From NCBI RefSeq assembly GCF_020524285.1, contig NZ_JAIVKX010000001.1:1-64000 (forward strand): a stretch of DNA of 64,000 bases, read 5' to 3'. This DNA comes from Alloyangia pacifica (GTDB lineage Bacteria > Pseudomonadota > Alphaproteobacteria > Rhodobacterales > Rhodobacteraceae). The notes below the pieces were generated by a model. It had not been told where the DNA came from. It saw only the letters and a list, made by a program, of their open reading frames with translations, and did not search any database. The stretch's first letter is position 1. Each line of letters opens with the position of its first letter. Below, piece by piece: positions 35,437 to 43,772 of the stretch. Made by a program: the position numbers and the translations under genes.

Positions 35437-36729
35437 ATGTCTGAACCTCTGCGCCTGGGGATTGCGGGCCTTGGCACCGTCGGTGCCGGCGTCGTCAAGA
35501 TCGTGCGGCAGAAGGCGGAGCTGCTCGAAGCCCGCTCCGGCCGCAAGATCGTCATCTCGGCGGTCTCGGCGCGCAACCGCGACAAGGACCGCGGCGTCTC
35601 GCTCGCGGGCTACGCCTGGGAGGATGATCCCGTCGCCCTCGCCAAGCGCGACGACGTCGACGTGCTGGTCGAGCTGATGGGCGGCTCCGATGGCCCCGCA
35701 AAGGCCGCCACCGAGGCCGCGCTGAAGGCCGGCAAGGACGTGGTCACCGCCAACAAGGCACTGCTTGCCCACCACGGCCAGGCGCTGGCCGAGCTGGCCG
35801 AGAGCACCGGCGCGGTGCTGCGCTTCGAGGCCGCCGTCGCCGGCGGCATCCCGGTAATCAAGGCGTTGACCGAGGGGCTCTCGGCCAACCGCATCACCCG
35901 CGTCATGGGCGTGATGAACGGCACCTGCAACTACATCCTCACGCGGATGGAGAACGCCGGCCTGTCCTACCAGGAGGCCTTCTCCGAGGCCGACGGCCTC
36001 GGCTTTCTAGAGGCCGATCCGGAGCTCGACGTCGGCGGCATCGACGCCGGTCACAAGCTCTCGCTGCTGTCGTCCATCGCCTATGGCACCCAGGTCGCCT
36101 TCGACGCGGTCGAGCTCGAGGGCATCGGCCGGGTGTCGATCGAGGACATCCGCCAGGCCGCCGACATGGGTTACCGCATCAAGCTGCTGGGGGTCTGCCG
36201 GATGACCGAGCGCGGGCTCGAGCAGTCGATGGCGCCGAGCCTGGTGCCCGCCTCCTCGCCGCTGGGCCAGCTCGAGGGCGGCACCAATATGGTGGTGATC
36301 GAGGGCGACGAGGTCGGCCAGATCGTGCTGCGCGGTGCCGGCGCGGGCGAGGGGCCGACCGCCTCGGCGGTGATGGGCGACGTGATGGACGTGGCGCGCG
36401 GCACCCGGCTCTCGACCTTCGGCGCGCCGGCTTCGAGCCTGACCAAGCCCGCCTCGGCCAAGGCCACGACGCCCGCGCCCTACTACCTGCGCATGGCGCT
36501 GGCCGACCGGCCCGGCGCGCTGGCCAAGGTGGCCGCGGCGCTCGGCGAGGCCGGGGTCTCGATCAATCGCCTGCGCCAGTACGGCCAGAGCACCACGGCC
36601 GACACCGCCCCGGTGCTGGTTGTCACCCATAAGACCACGCGCGAGGCGCTCGATTCGGCGCTGGCGGCCATGGCGGACACCGGCGTGGTGCATGGCACCC
36701 CGGTTGCCCTGCGCATCGAGGCGGTCTGA
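35437..36729 (+). CDS. hom: Homoserine dehydrogenase
   Basis: A 430-residue enzyme reducing aspartate semialdehyde to homoserine for threonine and methionine synthesis. The N-terminal NAD(P) motif GIAGLGTVGAGVV, the catalytic-domain signature MNGTCNYILT and EADPELDVGGIDAGHKL are clear. A C-terminal ACT domain (about 350-425, starting YLRMALADRPGALAKVA) suggests threonine feedback inhibition. Usual length. glpX follows 146 bases later. Confidence 0.97.
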   Translation: MSEPLRLGIAGLGTVGAGVVKIVRQKAELLEARSGRKIVISAVSARNRDKDRGVSLAGYAWEDDPVALAKRDDVDVLVELMGGSDGPAKAATEAALKAGKDVVTANKALLAHHGQALAELAESTGAVLRFEAAVAGGIPVIKALTEGLSANRITRVMGVMNGTCNYILTRMENAGLSYQEAFSEADGLGFLEADPELDVGGIDAGHKLSLLSSIAYGTQVAFDAVELEGIGRVSIEDIRQAADMGYRIKLLGVCRMTERGLEQSMAPSLVPASSPLGQLEGGTNMVVIEGDEVGQIVLRGAGAGEGPTASAVMGDVMDVARGTRLSTFGAPASSLTKPASAKATTPAPYYLRMALADRPGALAKVAAALGEAGVSINRLRQYGQSTTADTAPVLVVTHKTTREALDSALAAMADTGVVHGTPVALRIEAV

Positions 36730-36875
36730 GCCGGGAATGCCCGGTTTGACACCTGCCTGACATCTCTCCGTCTCCGCGCTGTCACGCGCGGGGGCGGTTA
36801 GCGCCAGCGGACTTGCTCTTCGCGGACCGGGCGCGCTACACCCTTCCCAAGCGTTAATTTTTCAAGGAAGACTCC

Positions 36876-37844
36876 ATGTCCGCTCCCGTCGATTTCAATG
36901 ACCGTATGCTTTCTCTGGGCCTCGCCCGGGTTGCCGAACAGGCTGCCATCGCCTCTGCCAGCCTGATCGGCCGCGGCGACGAGAAGGCGGCGGACCAGGC
37001 GGCGGTCAACGCCATGCGCGAGCAGCTCAACATGCTGGACATCGCCGGGGTCGTGGTGATCGGCGAGGGCGAGCGCGACGAGGCCCCGATGCTCTACATC
37101 GGCGAGGAAGTGGGCACCGGCAACGGCCCGGGCGTGGACATTGCGCTCGACCCGCTGGAAGGCACCACGCTGACCGCCAAGGACATGCCCAACGCGCTGA
37201 CCGTGATCGCCATGGGCCCGCGCGGCTCGATGCTGCACGCGCCGGACGTCTACATGGACAAGCTGGCCATCGGCCCGGGCTTCGCCGAGGGCGTGGTGAC
37301 GCTCGACATGAGCCCCTCCGAGCGCGTCGCGGCGCTGGCCGCGGCCAAGGCCTGCGCGATGACCGACATCACCGTCTGCATCCTCGAGCGTCCGCGCCAC
37401 GAGGAGCTGATCGCCGAGGTGCGCGCCACCGGCGCCGGCATCCGGCTGATCACCGATGGTGACGTCGCGGGTGTCATGCACTGCGCCGAGCCCGAGATCA
37501 CCGGCATCGACATGTACATGGGCTCCGGCGGCGCCCCCGAGGGCGTGCTCGCCGCCGCGGCGCTGAAATGCATGGGCGGCCAGATGTATGGCCGGCTGCT
37601 GTTCCGCAACGACGACGAGCGCGGCCGCGCCGCCAAGGCGGGGATCACCGATCTCGACAAGATCTACGCGCGTGACGAGCTGGTCACCGCCGACGTGATC
37701 TTCGCCGCCACCGGCGTGACCAACGGCTCGATCCTCTCGGGCATCAAGCGTCAGCCGGGCTGGATCGAGACCGAGACCATCCTGATGCGCTCGAAGACCG
37801 GCTCGGTGCGCCGGGTGCAGTACCGCAACCCCTTCGAGGGCTGA
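36876..37844 (+). CDS. glpX: Class II fructose-1,6-bisphosphatase
   Basis: A 322-residue GlpX-type phosphatase of gluconeogenesis. The metal-binding motifs VVIGEGERDEAPML and DIALDPLEGTTL are intact, and IRLITDGDVAGVM lies in the second half. Usual length. The ATG is preceded by AAGGA. The hom-glpX-recJ order is common in Rhodobacteraceae. A repeat-bearing hairpin region follows. Confidence 0.97.
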   Translation: MSAPVDFNDRMLSLGLARVAEQAAIASASLIGRGDEKAADQAAVNAMREQLNMLDIAGVVVIGEGERDEAPMLYIGEEVGTGNGPGVDIALDPLEGTTLTAKDMPNALTVIAMGPRGSMLHAPDVYMDKLAIGPGFAEGVVTLDMSPSERVAALAAAKACAMTDITVCILERPRHEELIAEVRATGAGIRLITDGDVAGVMHCAEPEITGIDMYMGSGGAPEGVLAAAALKCMGGQMYGRLLFRNDDERGRAAKAGITDLDKIYARDELVTADVIFAATGVTNGSILSGIKRQPGWIETETILMRSKTGSVRRVQYRNPFEG

Positions 37845-37868
37845 GCGCGGGCCGGCTGGCGCCGGATT

Positions 37869-37959
37869 TGCGTATTTGGAAAGAGAAGAAGGGGCTCGCA
37901 TCGCGCGGGCCCTTTTCGCGTTCCCCGACCCCCGGCTTCTTCTCTTTCTCAAATACGCA
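37869..37959. repeat. Inverted pair of a 27-bp intergenic repeat enclosing a terminator-like hairpin
   Basis: The left arm at 37869-37894 begins TGCGTATTTGGAAAGAGAAG; the right arm at 37936-37959 is its inverse with one extra T. Between them lies GCGCGGGCCCTTTTCGCG, which is shared with the terminator after the tRNA genes. The left arm recurs at 43730-43755 with 27 identical bases. The whole could fold as a long hairpin between glpX and recJ and act as a terminator. Confidence 0.75.
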
Positions 37960-38072
37960 GATCCCATCCTCACCGCCCGCGCGGCGCCGGGTCCGCGCGC
38001 CCCGTTCCGTTCCCCGCCGTTTCGCGCTAGGAGGGGGCGGATTTCGGGCAGAGAGAAGAACGCGAGGGGCGC

Positions 38073-39818
38073 ATGAGCTATCTGGGTGTGGAGCAGTCGC
38101 TGACCGGGCGGCGCTGGGTCGGTCCGGCGGTCGAGGTCGAGCGGCAGGCCGAGGCGCTGGCGCAGGCCACCCACCTGCCGCGCCCGCTCTGCGCGGTGCT
38201 GGCGCGGCTCGGCGTGCCGGGCGAGGAGGTGCCGGGCTTCCTCGATCCCAAGCTGCGCGACCTGATGCCCGACCCGCGCTCCATGCGCGACATGGAAAAG
38301 GCCTCGGGGCGTATCCTGCAGGCGGTGCAGCGGCGCGAGCGCATCGCCATCTTCGCAGATTACGACGTCGACGGCGGCAGCTCGGCGGCGCTGCTGATCG
38401 ACTGGCTGCGCCAGCTCGGGCTCGAGGCAACGCTCTACGTGCCCGACCGCATCGACGAGGGCTATGGCCCCAATGTGCCCGCCATGCAGCAGCTCGCGGC
38501 GGCGCATGATCTGATCATCTGCGTCGACTGCGGCACGCTTTCGCATGAGCCGATCGCCGCGGCGCAGGGCGCCGACGTCGTGGTGCTCGACCACCACCTC
38601 GGCGGCGAGACGCTGCCTGACTGCGTGGCGGTGGTGAACCCCAACCGGCAGGACGAGGACGGTGCGCTGGCGCATCTCTGCGCCGCGGCCGTGGTCTTCA
38701 TGGTGCTGGTCGATTGCGGGCGGCTGATGCGCGAGGCGGGCACGCCCGGGCCCAACCTCATGTCGCTGCTCGATCTTGTGGCGCTGGCCACCGTCGCCGA
38801 CGTGGCGCCGCTGCGCGGTGTGAACCGCGCCTTCGTGCGCTCCGGCCTGCAGGTCATGGCCCGGCGCGAGCGCCCCGGCCTCGTGGCGCTGTCGGACGTG
38901 GCGCGTCTCGATACCGCGCCTTCGTCCTATCACCTCGGCTACGTGCTCGGCCCGCGGATCAACGCCGGCGGGCGGATCGGGCAGGCCGACCTTGGCGCCC
39001 GGCTGCTGGCCACCCGCGACCGGCACGAGGCCGAGGCGCTCGCCGAGCGGCTCGACAAGCTCAACTCCGAACGCCGCGAGGTCGAGGAGGCGGTGCGCGC
39101 CTCGGCGCTGGCGCAGGCCGAGGAACGCGGCCTCGACGCGCCGCTGGTCTGGGCGGCGGGCGAGGGCTGGCACCCGGGCGTGGTGGGCATCGTGGCCTCG
39201 CGCCTCAAGGAGATGACCAACCGCCCCTCCATCGTCATCGGCTTCGACGGCGGCGAGGGCAAGGGCTCGGGCCGCTCCGTCTCGGGCGTCGATCTGGGCG
39301 CGAGCATCCAGAAGCTCGCCGCCGAGGGGCTGCTGATCAAGGGCGGGGGGCACAAGATGGCGGCGGGGCTCACCGTGGCCGAGGACAAGCTCGAGCCCGC
39401 CATGGCGCGGTTGGCGGAGATCCTCGCCAAGCAGGGCGCCGGGCAGGGCGGCGCGGCCGACCTGCGGCTCGATGGTCTGATGATGCCGGGGGTCGCCAGC
39501 ACCGACCTCTGCGACCGCATGGAGCAGGCCGGGCCGTTCGGGGCCGGGGCACCGGGGCCGCGGTTCGCCATGCCCGATGCGCAGATCCTTTTTGCCAAGG
39601 AGGTCGGCACCGGCCACCTTAAGATCACCGCCGGGGACGGGCTGGGGGCGAAGATCGACGCCATCTGCTTCGGGGCCTTCGATACGCCGATGGGCCAGGC
39701 GCTGAGCCAGCACAAGGGTGGACGATTCCACCTCGCCGGGCGTTTCGAGATCAACGAGTGGAACGGGCGGCGCTCGGTGCAGATGCGTCTCGAGGATGCT
39801 GCGCCTGCCGCTGGGTAA
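38073..39818 (+). CDS. recJ: Single-stranded-DNA exonuclease RecJ
   Basis: A 581-residue DHH-superfamily nuclease, 5'-3' on single-stranded DNA in recombination and mismatch repair. The motifs FADYDVDGGSSAAL, CVDCGTLSHEPI and LDHHLGGETLPD are present, as is the later GGGGHKMAAGLT (DHHA1). Usual length for the Alphaproteobacterial form. The first motif reads DYDVDGG, with the usual T/C replaced by G before the serines, as often seen in this group. It is followed by the tRNA-Glu genes. Confidence 0.95.
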   Translation: MSYLGVEQSLTGRRWVGPAVEVERQAEALAQATHLPRPLCAVLARLGVPGEEVPGFLDPKLRDLMPDPRSMRDMEKASGRILQAVQRRERIAIFADYDVDGGSSAALLIDWLRQLGLEATLYVPDRIDEGYGPNVPAMQQLAAAHDLIICVDCGTLSHEPIAAAQGADVVVLDHHLGGETLPDCVAVVNPNRQDEDGALAHLCAAAVVFMVLVDCGRLMREAGTPGPNLMSLLDLVALATVADVAPLRGVNRAFVRSGLQVMARRERPGLVALSDVARLDTAPSSYHLGYVLGPRINAGGRIGQADLGARLLATRDRHEAEALAERLDKLNSERREVEEAVRASALAQAEERGLDAPLVWAAGEGWHPGVVGIVASRLKEMTNRPSIVIGFDGGEGKGSGRSVSGVDLGASIQKLAAEGLLIKGGGHKMAAGLTVAEDKLEPAMARLAEILAKQGAGQGGAADLRLDGLMMPGVASTDLCDRMEQAGPFGAGAPGPRFAMPDAQILFAKEVGTGHLKITAGDGLGAKIDAICFGAFDTPMGQALSQHKGGRFHLAGRFEINEWNGRRSVQMRLEDAAPAAG

Positions 39819-39901
39819 GCGGAACCGCTGCGGCAATTTTCCTGCCTTATCAGTGACTTGAGAAAAAGTCACGGATGGGTGAAAAAACCGCAAAATTCCG
39901 C

Positions 39902-39929
39902 TTGCAAGGGGTCTGAGCTTTGACTAGAA
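39902..39929 (+). promoter_or_regulatory. Probable promoter of the tRNA-Glu genes
   Basis: TTGCAA and CTAGAA are spaced by about 16 bases, 21 bases upstream of the first tRNA, in a local AT-rich stretch. The -35 is close to consensus; the -10 is less so. Confidence 0.45.
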
Positions 39930-39949
39930 CGCCCCTCACCAGCCGGCAC

Positions 39950-40024
39950 GGCCCGTTCGTCTATCGGTTAGGACGCCAGGTTTTCAACCTGGAAAGAGGG
40001 GTTCGATTCCCCTACGGGCTGCCA
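39950..40024 (+). tRNA. tRNA-Glu (UUC anticodon), first copy
   Basis: A 75-base cloverleaf. The acceptor stem GGCCCGT/ACGGGCT has a G-U end pair. The anticodon stem CCAGG/CCTGG encloses TTTTCAA (anticodon TTC), and the T-arm is AGGGG-TTCGATT-CCCCT. Discriminator G and an encoded CCA complete it. It is identical to the second copy 200 bp downstream. Confidence 0.98.
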
Positions 40025-40026
40025 CT

Positions 40027-40062
40027 GGTTTTGTTTTTGTCCCCGCGGGGACGGGCAAAACC
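40027..40062. other. Nested inverted repeats between the tRNA genes
   Basis: The 14-bp palindrome GTCCCCGCGGGGAC (40039-40052) is flanked by the inverted pair GGTTTTG (40027-40033) and CAAAACC (40056-40062). A near copy of the palindrome core is at about 40355-40368. It may aid processing of the tandem tRNA transcript or terminate the first. Confidence 0.5.
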
Positions 40063-40149
40063 GGGGGTCAGAGTCCGGGTCAGCTGGGGTTTATGAGGTT
40101 CGCAACAGCCTCTCCATCGGGTCGAAAGTTTCGGTGGTCGCGTTGCAAT

Positions 40150-40224
40150 GGCCCGTTCGTCTATCGGTTAGGACGCCAGGTTTTCAACCTGGAAAGAGGG
40201 GTTCGATTCCCCTACGGGCTGCCA
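40150..40224 (+). tRNA. tRNA-Glu (UUC anticodon), second copy
   Basis: Identical over its whole 75 bases to the copy at 39950-40024, including encoded CCA. A U-rich terminator-like hairpin follows 33 bases downstream. Confidence 0.98.
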
Positions 40225-40257
40225 TTTCTCCCAGCACAACATGAACAAGACGCCGAG

Positions 40258-40283
40258 GGCGCGCGAGTTTCGCGGGCCTTTTT
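40258..40283 (+). terminator. Terminator after the tRNA-Glu genes
   Basis: A stem GGCGCGCGA/TCGCGGGCC (40258-40266, 40270-40278, one mismatch) with a 3-base loop runs into TTTTT. It shares the GCGGGCC-TTTT-CGCGTT core with the glpX-recJ hairpin. Confidence 0.7.
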
Positions 40284-40289
40284 CGCGTT

Positions 40290-40351
40290 TCCGGATGCGC
40301 CCTCCGCGGGGTGCGAAAACTCCGGATGCGCCCTGCGCGGGGTGCGAAAAC
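40290..40351 (+). repeat. Two 31-bp tandem repeats
   Basis: Two adjacent 31-base units, each beginning TCCGGATGCGCCCT and ending GTGCGAAAAC, at 40290-40320 and 40321-40351. They differ at one base (C/G). They lie between the tRNA terminator and the 3' end of the deaminase-like gene. Confidence 0.85.
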
Positions 40352-40390
40352 CGCTGTCCCCGCAGGGACAACGGGTCATGCCCAGTGTGC

Positions 40391-41677
40391 TCAGGACGGC
40401 ACCTTGTGCCGCCGCCTTACGCTGGCGGGGCGGCCGGGCAGGGCGAGCCTTGCATCGTTGCGCGCCTGCCGGGCCACGACCTTGCCCTTCGAGATCACAC
40501 AGAGCCGGTCGGGCCGCAGCCGCAGCGCCTCGATCGGATCGCCCGCGTCGAGCACCACCAGCGAGGCCAAGTTGCCAACCGAGAGCCCGTAGCCGTCCAG
40601 ATGCAGGATCTTCGCGTTCTCCTCGGTGACCATGGTGAAGCAGCGGGCCATTTCCTGCGGCGAGGTCATCTGCGCCACGTGCAGCCCCATGAAGGCCACG
40701 TCGAGCATGTCGCCGGTGCCGAGCGAGTACCAAGGGTCGCGCACGCAGTCCTGCCCCCAGCCGACGCGGATGCCCATGGCCTGCATTTCCTTCACGCGGG
40801 TGAGGCCCCGGCGCTTGGGGTAGCTGTCGTGCCGTCCCTGCAGGGTGATGTTGATCAGCGGGTTGGGGATGGCGGAGATTTCCGCCTCCGCGATCAGCGG
40901 CAGAAGCTTGGACACGTAATAGTTGTCCATGGAGTGCATCGAGGTCAGGTGACTGCCCGCCACGCGCCCCTGCAGGCCGAGCCGCTGGGTCTCGAAGGCG
41001 AGGGCCTCGATATGGCGCGACATGGGATCGTCGGTCTCGTCGCAATGGATGTCGACCAGCAGGCCCCGGTCCGCGGCGATCTCGCAAAGCTCCTTCAGCG
41101 AGGCCGCGCCATCCGCCATCGTGCGCTCGAAGTGCGGAATGCCGCCGACCACGCCGACGCCCATGTCGAGCGCACGGATCAGGTTCTCGCGCCCCGTCGG
41201 CGTGCGCAGGAAGCCGTCCTGCGGGAAGGCGACGAGCTGCAGGTCGAGGTAGGGTTTCACCTTCTCCTGCACTTCCAGCATCGCCGTCACGGTGTTGAGG
41301 TGATCGGGCGTGGTGTCGACGTGGCTGCGGATCGCCAGCAGGCCCAGAGAGACCGCCCAGTCGCAATATTCCAGCGCCCGGGCGACCATCTCGTCGACGC
41401 TCGCCTCCTCGCGCAGCTCGCCCCAGAGGTCGATGCCTTCGAGCAGCGTGCCGCTCGCGTTGATCCGCGGCGTGCCGTAGCTGAGCGTGGCGTCCATGTG
41501 GAAATGCGGATCGACGAAGGGCGGGGCGACGAGATCACCCGAGGCGTCGATGGTCTCGCCCGCCTCGGAACCTGCAAGCTCGCCGATGGCGGCGATGCGG
41601 TCTCCGGTGATGCCGATGTCGGCAATGGTCCCGTCCGGCAGGGTGCCGCCGGTGACGAGGATGTCGAAAGTGGCCAT
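40391..41677 (-). CDS. Cytosine deaminase-like amidohydrolase
   Basis: A 428-residue metal-dependent hydrolase. The metal site is visible as DPHFHMD (H58, H60), HCDET (H211, E214), H243 and D310 in GWGQDCVRDPWYSLGTGD, the pattern of CodA-type cytosine deaminases. These convert cytosine to uracil. The start abuts the second permease stop with no gap, so it is the last gene of the BMP-type ABC operon. Import of a nucleoside or base followed by deamination is a consistent picture. Related enzymes act on isoguanine or other bases, so the exact substrate is open. The last 20 residues are basic and non-conserved-looking. Confidence 0.87.
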   Translation of the reverse strand: MATFDILVTGGTLPDGTIADIGITGDRIAAIGELAGSEAGETIDASGDLVAPPFVDPHFHMDATLSYGTPRINASGTLLEGIDLWGELREEASVDEMVARALEYCDWAVSLGLLAIRSHVDTTPDHLNTVTAMLEVQEKVKPYLDLQLVAFPQDGFLRTPTGRENLIRALDMGVGVVGGIPHFERTMADGAASLKELCEIAADRGLLVDIHCDETDDPMSRHIEALAFETQRLGLQGRVAGSHLTSMHSMDNYYVSKLLPLIAEAEISAIPNPLINITLQGRHDSYPKRRGLTRVKEMQAMGIRVGWGQDCVRDPWYSLGTGDMLDVAFMGLHVAQMTSPQEMARCFTMVTEENAKILHLDGYGLSVGNLASLVVLDAGDPIEALRLRPDRLCVISKGKVVARQARNDARLALPGRPASVRRRHKVPS

Positions 41678-42625
41678 TCAGCGCTCTCCGCGGTTGAAGG
41701 GGGTCATCAGCGCCGCGGGCACCTCGGCCCGGCGCGACATGAGGATAAGGGCGAGGATCGACAGCACGTAGGGGATCATCAGGAAGACCTGATAGGGCAC
41801 GAGCTGCCCCATCGGCGTCTGCTGCAGGCGAATCTGCAGCGCGTCGAACCCCGCGAAGAGCAGCGCGCCCAAGAGCGCCTTGCCCGGCTTCCATGCGCCG
41901 AAGACCACCAGCGCGATGCAGATCCAGCCGCGGCCGTTGACCATCTCGAAGAAGAAGGACGAGAAGGCCGACATGGTCAGGAAGGCGCCGCCCACGGCCA
42001 TGAGACCGGAGCCGACGATGACCGCGCCCATGCGGATCGCCGCCACCGAAAGCCCCTGCGCCTCGACCGCCTGCGGGTTCTCTCCGGCGGCGCGCACGGC
42101 AAGGCCCAGCGGCGTGCGATAGAGCACCAGCGCCACCAGCGCGGCGCAGCCGAAGGCGGCCCATGTGAGCGCGGTCTGCGAGAACAGCGCCTGCCCGAGC
42201 CACGGGATGTCCGACAGCACCGGGATGTGCAGCGGCTGGAAGGGGTCGATGCGCGGCGGGCTGGTGACCTCGGGCAGGGCGAGGCGGTAGGCGTAATAGG
42301 CCGACGACGTGGCGAGCATGGTGATGCCGAGGCCGACCACATGCTGCGACAGGCCGAAGGGCACCGTCAGCAGCGCGTGCAGCGCGCCGAAGGCCATGCC
42401 CGCCAGCAGCGCCACCAGCACACCGGGCCAGAGGCCGAACCCTGCGTAGACCGCCATCCAGCCGGCGAAGGCGCCGAAGACCATGATCCCCTCGATGCCG
42501 AGGTTGAGCACGCCCGCGCGCTCGCAGATCAGCTCTCCGAGGGTGGCGAAGATCAGCGGCGAGGCGATGCGCAGCACGGCGGCCCAGAAGCTGGCGGAGA
42601 TGAGAATGTCGATGATCTCGGTCAT
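41678..42625 (-). CDS. BMP-type ABC transporter permease, second subunit
   Basis: A 315-residue permease with about eight hydrophobic helices and the ICERAGVLNLGIEGIMVFGAF segment typical of the RbsC-like permeases of nucleoside (BMP-family) transporters such as NupQ. The ATG overlaps the stop of the first permease by four bases. It precedes the deaminase-like gene with zero spacing. A longer upstream reading frame exists but lies inside the first permease gene. Confidence 0.9.
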   Translation of the reverse strand: MTEIIDILISASFWAAVLRIASPLIFATLGELICERAGVLNLGIEGIMVFGAFAGWMAVYAGFGLWPGVLVALLAGMAFGALHALLTVPFGLSQHVVGLGITMLATSSAYYAYRLALPEVTSPPRIDPFQPLHIPVLSDIPWLGQALFSQTALTWAAFGCAALVALVLYRTPLGLAVRAAGENPQAVEAQGLSVAAIRMGAVIVGSGLMAVGGAFLTMSAFSSFFFEMVNGRGWICIALVVFGAWKPGKALLGALLFAGFDALQIRLQQTPMGQLVPYQVFLMIPYVLSILALILMSRRAEVPAALMTPFNRGER

Positions 42626-43668
42626 CCGCGCACCACCCGGACTTTCGTGAGCAGGATCGCCAGCACCATGAAGAGCAGCGCCGTTGCGAGCAGGATGTCG
42701 GCAATGTACGTCGGCACGCCCGCGGCGCGCGACATGCTGTCGGCGCCGACGAAGACCCCCGCCACGAAGAGCGCCGAGACGACGACCCCCAGCGGATGCA
42801 GCAGCGCCAGCATGGCGACCACGATGCCGGTGTAGCCGAAGCCGGGCGAGAGGTCGGCGGTGAGGTTGCCCTTCAGCCCCGCGACCTCGGAGAAGCCCGC
42901 AAGCGCCGCGAGCCCGCCGGAGATCAGCGCGGTCTTCACCAGAACCCTGCCCACCGGGATGCCCGCGAACCGCGCCGCCTCGGGGTTGAGGCCGGTGGCG
43001 CGGATCTCGTAGCCGAGCGTGGTGCGGGTCTGCATGATCCAGACCCCGAGCGCCGAGATCAGCGCCAGCCCGAAGCCCCAGTGCAGCCGCAGCCCCTCGA
43101 CGATCCGCGGCAGGCGGGCATCGCGGGGCAGGGCGGGCGATTTCGGCCAACCCATGCCCATCGGGTCCTTGAGCGGCCCCTCGAGCAGGTAGGAGATGAA
43201 CAGCGCCATGATGAAGTTGAGCAGCAGGGTGGTGACCACCTCGTCGACGCCGAGGCGGGTCTTCAGCAGCACCGGGCCGAGCAGCACCAGCGCCCCGGCA
43301 AGCACCGCGCCGAGCGCCATCAGCGGCAGCGCGAGAGGCCCCGGCAGGCCAAGCTGCGTGCCGATGACCACGGTGACCAGCGCGCCCACGTAGAGCTGCG
43401 CCTCGGCGCCGATGTTCCAGAGTTTGGCGCGGAAGGCGACCGAGATGGCGAGGCCGGTGAAGATGAGCGGCGTGGCGCGGTTGAGCGTCTCCAGCAGCGC
43501 GAACTTCGAGCCAGCGGCGCCCTTGACGATCAGCCCCAGCGTGGCGAGCGGATCGGCCCCGGCGATCAGCGCGAGGCCCATGGCGACGAGCACCGTGGCG
43601 CCGAGCGCCAGCGCGGGCAGGCCGACTGTGCGGGCCGGCGAGGGAGTGGTGATGGGATCAAGGCGCAT
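42622..43668 (-). CDS. BMP-type ABC transporter permease, first subunit
   Basis: A 348-residue permease with the NRATPLIFTGLAISVAFRAKLWNIGAEAQ segment characteristic of NupP/YufP nucleoside transporter subunits. The short LGVDEVVTTLLLNFI segment is also typical. About ten hydrophobic helices are predicted. It pairs with the next subunit, which overlaps it by four bases. Between it and the ATPase gene lie 104 bases carrying one copy of a 27-bp repeat. Confidence 0.9.
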   Translation of the reverse strand: MRLDPITTPSPARTVGLPALALGATVLVAMGLALIAGADPLATLGLIVKGAAGSKFALLETLNRATPLIFTGLAISVAFRAKLWNIGAEAQLYVGALVTVVIGTQLGLPGPLALPLMALGAVLAGALVLLGPVLLKTRLGVDEVVTTLLLNFIMALFISYLLEGPLKDPMGMGWPKSPALPRDARLPRIVEGLRLHWGFGLALISALGVWIMQTRTTLGYEIRATGLNPEAARFAGIPVGRVLVKTALISGGLAALAGFSEVAGLKGNLTADLSPGFGYTGIVVAMLALLHPLGVVVSALFVAGVFVGADSMSRAAGVPTYIADILLATALLFMVLAILLTKVRVVRG

Positions 43669-43729
43669 GGGGGGCTCTGGTGGGCTGTGCCTTTGCCCGG
43701 CCTGAGGCGCGGGCGGAGGGTGCGGGATG

Positions 43730-43755
43730 TGCGTATTTGGAAAGAGAAGAAGGGG
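43730..43755 (+). repeat. Solo copy of the 27-bp intergenic repeat inside the BMP operon
   Basis: It begins TGCGTATTTGGAAAGAGAAG and matches the left arm at 37869-37894, identical over 27 bases when the next C is included. It sits between the ATPase and first permease genes without its inverted partner. Confidence 0.8.
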
Positions 43756-43772
43756 CGAGGTGGCGCATACTC

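Noticed and set aside
36798-39893. A 1031-codon minus-strand open frame opposite glpX and recJ
   Set aside because: Both plus-strand genes have full catalytic motifs. The antisense frame arises from G/C at third positions and has no motif.
40290-40351. CRISPR array
   Set aside because: The 31-bp units are directly adjacent without spacers, only two copies exist, and no cas genes are present.
42626-43150. A longer start for the second BMP permease, upstream into the first permease gene
   Set aside because: The extension would overlap the first permease over 500 bases; the ATG at 42625 overlaps its stop by four bases and begins the family domain.
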